54,462 bases of DNA, from positions 1 to 54,462 of the forward strand of contig WRIB01000008.1 of NCBI GenBank assembly GCA_009782955.1. The letters are read 5' to 3'. A model generated the notes under the pieces. The model worked only from the letters and a program-made list of their open reading frames with translations, was not told the DNA's origin and ran no database searches. Below are positions 50,948 to 54,462 of this stretch, one piece after another (the first letter of the stretch is position 1; the number at the start of each line of letters is the position of its first letter). Source of the DNA: Treponema sp. Lineage in GTDB: Bacteria; Spirochaetota; Spirochaetia; Treponematales; Breznakiellaceae. The position numbers and the translations under genes were made by a program.

Positions 50948-53230
50948 TTAAAATTTTCCCATCAATGATTCAACCTTTTCTGTAAAACGGCGGTGGTTTT
51001 TTTCCGCCTGTTTAACAAAGGAACTGTCTTTGGCTGTTCCCACGACATTGTCCATTTCTGCCTTGTTCCGGTATGTAATAATTCTGAAAGGATTGTGAAA
51101 ATCCTTGGCCCTGCTTACATACACCTGTTTTCTAATCCAATCGCTGATTTTAACTGTTTTTTCCATAGCTGCTTTAAAAGCCTCCGGTTTTTCAAGGGGA
51201 TGTGCGCTATCTGATTTGCCGCATATAAAGGACAGCGTTTTCCAGGCATGGCAGGCTTTTTCTTTTTCGTAAGCTGCAGCCATTTCATCGTACCGGGCAT
51301 GGATACTTTTCCAGTTTTTAATGTTTCCTTCCCGGATGTCTTTTCGTAAGGCATCAACAAAAAATGCAGGAACTATTTGACCTCCCATGTTTATCCAGTC
51401 TTTTACTTTGTTTTCTGAGCTGTTTAAATCTTCATTTATCTGTGAAATACTATGTTCAAAGGAAAAATCAGCCTGGTTTTCCAAATAACAAATTGTGGTT
51501 TTCATGCCGTAATAAAAGAGCATGTCTTTGTAGGCAGCCATAGCTTTGCGGGGTTTTAGAATCACAACCGGGCGGGTATGCCGTTCGAGCCCAAAAGCAG
51601 GTATAGTTTCATCTTCGTCTTTGGTACTGTAATCGTATTCGTGATATTCATCTTTTCCTTCCCTTTCGTAATCGGATTCAAAGTCTGCAGTTCCTTCATT
51701 CATTCCTGCTGAACTCATCCATTCTTGTATCAGTTCCAGGGCTTTGATAATTTCCCCGGCCGTATCGGGGGCCATGTATTCTGTTTCGATATATTGTTCT
51801 TTGCGGAAGCGCCTGTCCCTGTTTTTTGTTTTCCAGGAATTTCGTTCCAGTGCAAAGAGGTTGTAGAGCCAGAAGTAAGCAGGCATAACTTCCAGTCTGT
51901 TTGCATGAACATTATTGATGACCAGGGAAAAGGGAAGAGGAATGTTGAGCTCATAAGGAAAATCCCCTTTTGCAATAAGACAGAATGATGCAAAACGGCT
52001 TGAATGTTTCAGGGTTACCGAAAGTCCCGGCCAGAAACCCCGGCCTGCCCTGATTTCCCCGTCATTTGCCCTGCTGTTGTGGTTGCTTCCCACGGTGGCG
52101 GCGGCGGCCATGTTACATGTCCCTTCGATTAAACTGGCAATAAGAAACGAGTTGTTGTGGTGTTGTTCATGAACGGGAAAGACAAGATTGTTCAGTATTT
52201 CGCAGCATGAAACGGTGGAGTTGTCTCCCAGTACGGAATGAATAAGCCGTGCCCCGTATTTAAGACTGCAATGGCGTCCTAAAACAAAACGAACCGCCTT
52301 TGCGCCGTAAAAAACATGGCAGCCATAACCGACTATTCCATTAACCAATTCCACCCCTTCCCCTATTTGAGTGGCTTCGTCTTCGCACGAAAGGATCGTA
52401 AGGTTTTTAAGTTTGTTAACCCCCTTTATGTAAGCCGATTCTCCCACCATTGTATCTTTGATAATTCGGCAGCTTTTAATTAATGTTCTACGACCAATGG
52501 TTCCGTAAAAACCACGCTGCCGGGATTGTACTCCCGCTTCCGGACTATACTTATTATTACCGCCGCAGCACAGCAGGGCTTGAGTTTCCTGGGTAATTTC
52601 CCTGAGTTTTTCCACCAGCGCTGTATCGTCCCTCCAGGCTGCCCAGAGGAAAGCATCTGCGGGAATCATATCAACAAAGGGAAGAATGGAACGCCCTCCG
52701 GCCTCGTTCATTACATCGATCCAGATGCGGACATCTTCGTCTTCGCCTTCTTTGACAATTCCGTTTCCGAACTTTGTGTGGTTAGTGGTAACCAGTTCAT
52801 CGATGCGGGAACATATACAGTTCTTTCCAATAATGTAATGGGAAACAAGCGAACAGTCCTGAATTGAAACATAATCCCCAATGTCACAGGAAATAATTGT
52901 GCTGTTCCGTATTCCCACAGGTACGCAAAAGTCGTGATGTTTAAGAAGTTTATTTTCGGTTCTGCCCAAACGTACCAGACCATAGAATGCAGAGTTTCTT
53001 ACCATGGCTGGATCAAAGGGATCGACAACCAATACATCGTTCCAGTTACCGGCACGGCAGCCGTTTTGTTCCAGTATGGCAATTTCGTCCGCACGTACAT
53101 TTCTCCAGGGCATTTCTCCCAAAACAGCGGCAGCCTGGAGATTGCGTATCCAATATTCATCGTTCCCTTCCGGAAGATATGGTGTTGGTACAAAGCCGTA
53201 TCCATAGGTTTCTGAGTTTAATAATTCCAT
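50948..53230 (-). CDS. DUF4954 protein with left-handed beta-helix
   Basis: 760 residues, cytoplasmic. The N-terminal ~400 residues hold hexapeptide-type repeats like those of nucleotidyltransferase/acyltransferase left-handed helices (VGIRNSTIISCDIGDYVSIQ; IIGKNCICSRID; HCSLKYGARLIHSVLGDNST), and the rest is helical. The family occurs mainly in spirochaetes and Bacteroidetes, and has been likened to sugar-nucleotide pyrophosphorylases, without a proven reaction. TATTAT ends 6 bases before the ATG, suggesting a leaderless mRNA. It ends directly beside the deacetylase-like gene. Confidence 0.87.
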   Translation of the reverse strand: MELLNSETYGYGFVPTPYLPEGNDEYWIRNLQAAAVLGEMPWRNVRADEIAILEQNGCRAGNWNDVLVVDPFDPAMVRNSAFYGLVRLGRTENKLLKHHDFCVPVGIRNSTIISCDIGDYVSIQDCSLVSHYIIGKNCICSRIDELVTTNHTKFGNGIVKEGEDEDVRIWIDVMNEAGGRSILPFVDMIPADAFLWAAWRDDTALVEKLREITQETQALLCCGGNNKYSPEAGVQSRQRGFYGTIGRRTLIKSCRIIKDTMVGESAYIKGVNKLKNLTILSCEDEATQIGEGVELVNGIVGYGCHVFYGAKAVRFVLGRHCSLKYGARLIHSVLGDNSTVSCCEILNNLVFPVHEQHHNNSFLIASLIEGTCNMAAAATVGSNHNSRANDGEIRAGRGFWPGLSVTLKHSSRFASFCLIAKGDFPYELNIPLPFSLVINNVHANRLEVMPAYFWLYNLFALERNSWKTKNRDRRFRKEQYIETEYMAPDTAGEIIKALELIQEWMSSAGMNEGTADFESDYEREGKDEYHEYDYSTKDEDETIPAFGLERHTRPVVILKPRKAMAAYKDMLFYYGMKTTICYLENQADFSFEHSISQINEDLNSSENKVKDWINMGGQIVPAFFVDALRKDIREGNIKNWKSIHARYDEMAAAYEKEKACHAWKTLSFICGKSDSAHPLEKPEAFKAAMEKTVKISDWIRKQVYVSRAKDFHNPFRIITYRNKAEMDNVVGTAKDSSFVKQAEKNHRRFTEKVESLMGKF

Positions 53231-53475
53231 GTTCTTATAATATAAATTTAATGACGGAAAAAATAAGTACCCGATGCGGCAAAGGCACGCATCAATCTTC
53301 CCTGTAATATATAAAGCAAAGACGCCTGAAACTGCGCCCTATGGGTTACCCTCCGGAGAAACGTTTAATTTTATTTTGCCAAGCGGTCAACCAAAAGAAG
53401 GGTAAAATAATATCTGGAAAAACTGGTTACCTCTATGATAGACTGTGATATGTTATAGTTTCATGGAGGAACATA
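53231..53475. other. 245-bp divergent intergenic region before ileS
   Basis: The longest gap in the window. It holds the start region of DUF4954, a small ORF (53274-53405), a GATGCG/CGCATC hairpin near 53273-53293 and a TATAGT-type -10 before ileS. I looked for T-box hallmarks (GGUGGNACCGCG) and for c-di-GMP riboswitch cores and did not find them. Confidence 0.6.
53274..53405 (+). CDS. Possible small ORF upstream of ileS, 43 codons
   Basis: The frame reads MRQRHASIFPVIYKAKTPET, then APYGLPSGETFNFILPSG, ending in TAA. The composition is protein-like, but there is no clear ribosome-binding site and no recognised family. It could be a leader peptide, a gene remnant or chance. Confidence 0.3.
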   Translation: MRQRHASIFPVIYKAKTPETAPYGLPSGETFNFILPSGQPKEG

Positions 53476-54462
53476 GTGTACAAACCAGTTGATCCAAAGG
53501 TAAGTTTTCCCAAACTGGAGGAAAATGTCCTTGCCTTTTGGACATCCAACAATATTTTCGAAGAATCCGTATCACAGCGGGAGGGCAGGCCGGATTTTGT
53601 CTTTTACGATGGGCCTCCCTTTGCAACAGGGCTTCCTCACTTTGGGCATTTTGTTCCGTCTACCATAAAGGACATTATTCCCCGCTATAAAACCATGAAA
53701 GGTTTCCGCGTGGAACGCCGCTTTGGCTGGGATTGTCACGGCCTTCCGGTAGAAGCGCTGATAGAAAAAGAACTGGGGCTGAATTCCAAAACCGATATAG
53801 ATCGCTATGGTGTCGCCAAATTTAACGAAGCCTGCCGTGCTTCGGTGCTGCGCTATGTCAAGGAATGGCGGGCGGTTATTACACGCCTTGGGCGCTGGGT
53901 GGATTTTGACAACGACTACAAAACGATGGAACCCGCATACATGGAAACAATTTGGCACGCTGTCGCCAGTCTGTGGGAAAAAGGTCTTCTTTACGAAGGC
54001 CATTACATACTGCCGTACTGTCCTCGCTGCGCTACGGTGCTTTCCAATCATGAATTGAATCTTGGCGGCTATAAAGAAGTTTCCGATCCGTCAATCACGC
54101 TGCGTTTTAAAGTTACCGGCATGGCTCCCGGCAGCCCTGCCGCCAAAACTATCGAGGCCGCCGACCTTGCGCAGGGTGCAGGAGGCGCCGCGTACATTTT
54201 AGCATGGACGACGACTCCGTGGACGCTGCCTTCCAACCTGGCCCTTGTCCTTGGACCGGACATTGATTACGTGCTGATCCTCGATGGCGCAGATCGTTAC
54301 ATTCTTGCCGAATCCCGGCTCGGTGCGTATTATAAAAATCCTTCCGATTACAAGGTTATTTGGCGGAAAAAAGGCGCCGATCTCAAGGGAATTAAATTTG
54401 AACCGATGTTTCCTTACTTTGCCCATGCAGAAAAAGACAATGCCTTTCAAACGTATTTGGGT
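53476..54462 (+). CDS. ileS: Isoleucyl-tRNA synthetase, 5' part
   Basis: The GTG at 53476 follows GGAGG by 6 bases. 329 codons are visible and the frame is open at the right edge. The class I HIGH motif is LPHFGHF, preceded by YDGPPFATG; GWDCHGLPVE and the start of the editing domain (AWTTTPWTLPSNLA) follow. The sequence (KTDIDRYGVAKFNEACR) resembles the eukaryote-like type-2 IleRS found in treponemes, often associated with mupirocin insensitivity in other bacteria. It charges tRNA with isoleucine in the cytoplasm. Confidence 0.95.
   Translation, partial: MYKPVDPKVSFPKLEENVLAFWTSNNIFEESVSQREGRPDFVFYDGPPFATGLPHFGHFVPSTIKDIIPRYKTMKGFRVERRFGWDCHGLPVEALIEKELGLNSKTDIDRYGVAKFNEACRASVLRYVKEWRAVITRLGRWVDFDNDYKTMEPAYMETIWHAVASLWEKGLLYEGHYILPYCPRCATVLSNHELNLGGYKEVSDPSITLRFKVTGMAPGSPAAKTIEAADLAQGAGGAAYILAWTTTPWTLPSNLALVLGPDIDYVLILDGADRYILAESRLGAYYKNPSDYKVIWRKKGADLKGIKFEPMFPYFAHAEKDNAFQTYLG

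Noticed and set aside
53231..53475. T-box or c-di-GMP riboswitch before ileS
   Set aside because: GGGTTACCC and GCAAAG strings first suggested one, but the conserved cores are missing or out of order, and no T-box sequence is present.
1..54462. CRISPR arrays, prophage, insertion sequences, tRNA or rRNA genes
   Set aside because: I scanned for regularly spaced repeats, transposase and integrase motifs and tRNA-like GGTTCRAATCC strings and found none that hold up; a covariance-model search would be decisive for small RNAs.

Overview
The window reads as chromosomal DNA of a spirochaete, most likely a Treponema of the kind found in insect guts. The supports are the FliS/FlgN-like flagellar pair, a UPF0164-type outer-membrane protein, DUF4912 next to a GH57 glucan enzyme, a DUF4954 left-handed helix protein, GTG/TTG starts, and many sensory proteins with second-messenger outputs. 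The species call is inference. Coding is dense on both strands: many neighbours overlap by 1-11 bases, convergent genes meet or overlap, and no gap without a gene exceeds 300 bases. I saw no rRNA, tRNA, CRISPR array, transposase or convincing rho-independent terminator.

Layout. 1-1054: the 3' end of a secreted beta-helix repeat protein, with a possible 50-codon ORF running against its tail. 1241-5720: a phosphorelay operon (free Hpt protein, membrane hybrid histidine kinase with a pseudo-receiver and two receivers, receiver-adenylate cyclase). 5759-7603: a YczE-type membrane protein and a membrane diguanylate cyclase. 7725-11795: pgi, then radC and recQ, which are divergent around a perfect 32-bp palindrome. 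11785-13907: flgN-like, fliS and hflX. 14022-17780: an acidic-repeat membrane protein and a B12-binding-type radical SAM protein. 17764-21184: aspS, preceded by a small secreted protein and followed by a translationally coupled two-gene CHR (chromate) transporter. 21241-26385: a glucosaminidase-like protein, a lipoprotein, unknowns, a PilZ protein coupled to a TPR protein, and a coiled-coil protein. 26432-35473: a 1,527-residue sensor ending in a SpoIIE/PP2C phosphatase, a 1,014-residue exported repeat protein and a UPF0164 protein. 35476-37856: DUF4912 and GH57. 37968-46705: lepB, PBP, a DUF115 protein, a receiver-HD-GYP protein, xseA, xseB and mutL. 46755-53230: a LysM/M23 endopeptidase, two small ORFs, a propeller plus degenerate polysaccharide-deacetylase protein, and DUF4954. 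53476 to the end: the start of ileS.

Taken together, cell-wall and division genes (PBP, M23, LepB, glucosaminidase), flagellar export genes, DNA repair genes (radC, recQ, mutL, xseAB) and nucleotide signalling genes (cAMP synthesis; c-di-GMP synthesis, breakdown and PilZ binding) are interleaved.

The least explained structure is a small interspersed element of about 40-49 bp, often palindromic in the centre, found inside three unrelated reading frames at 24991-25039, 42849-42887 and 46942-46990. It sits in linkers, in both orientations relative to the gene, and keeps each frame open, much like the palindromic elements known from Rickettsia genes. Other notable structure: several promoters whose -10 box lies only 4-9 bases before the start codon (probable leaderless mRNAs), a hairpin that folds over the ribosome-binding site of the DUF4912-GH57 operon, and a recent receiver-domain duplication in the phosphorelay operon.
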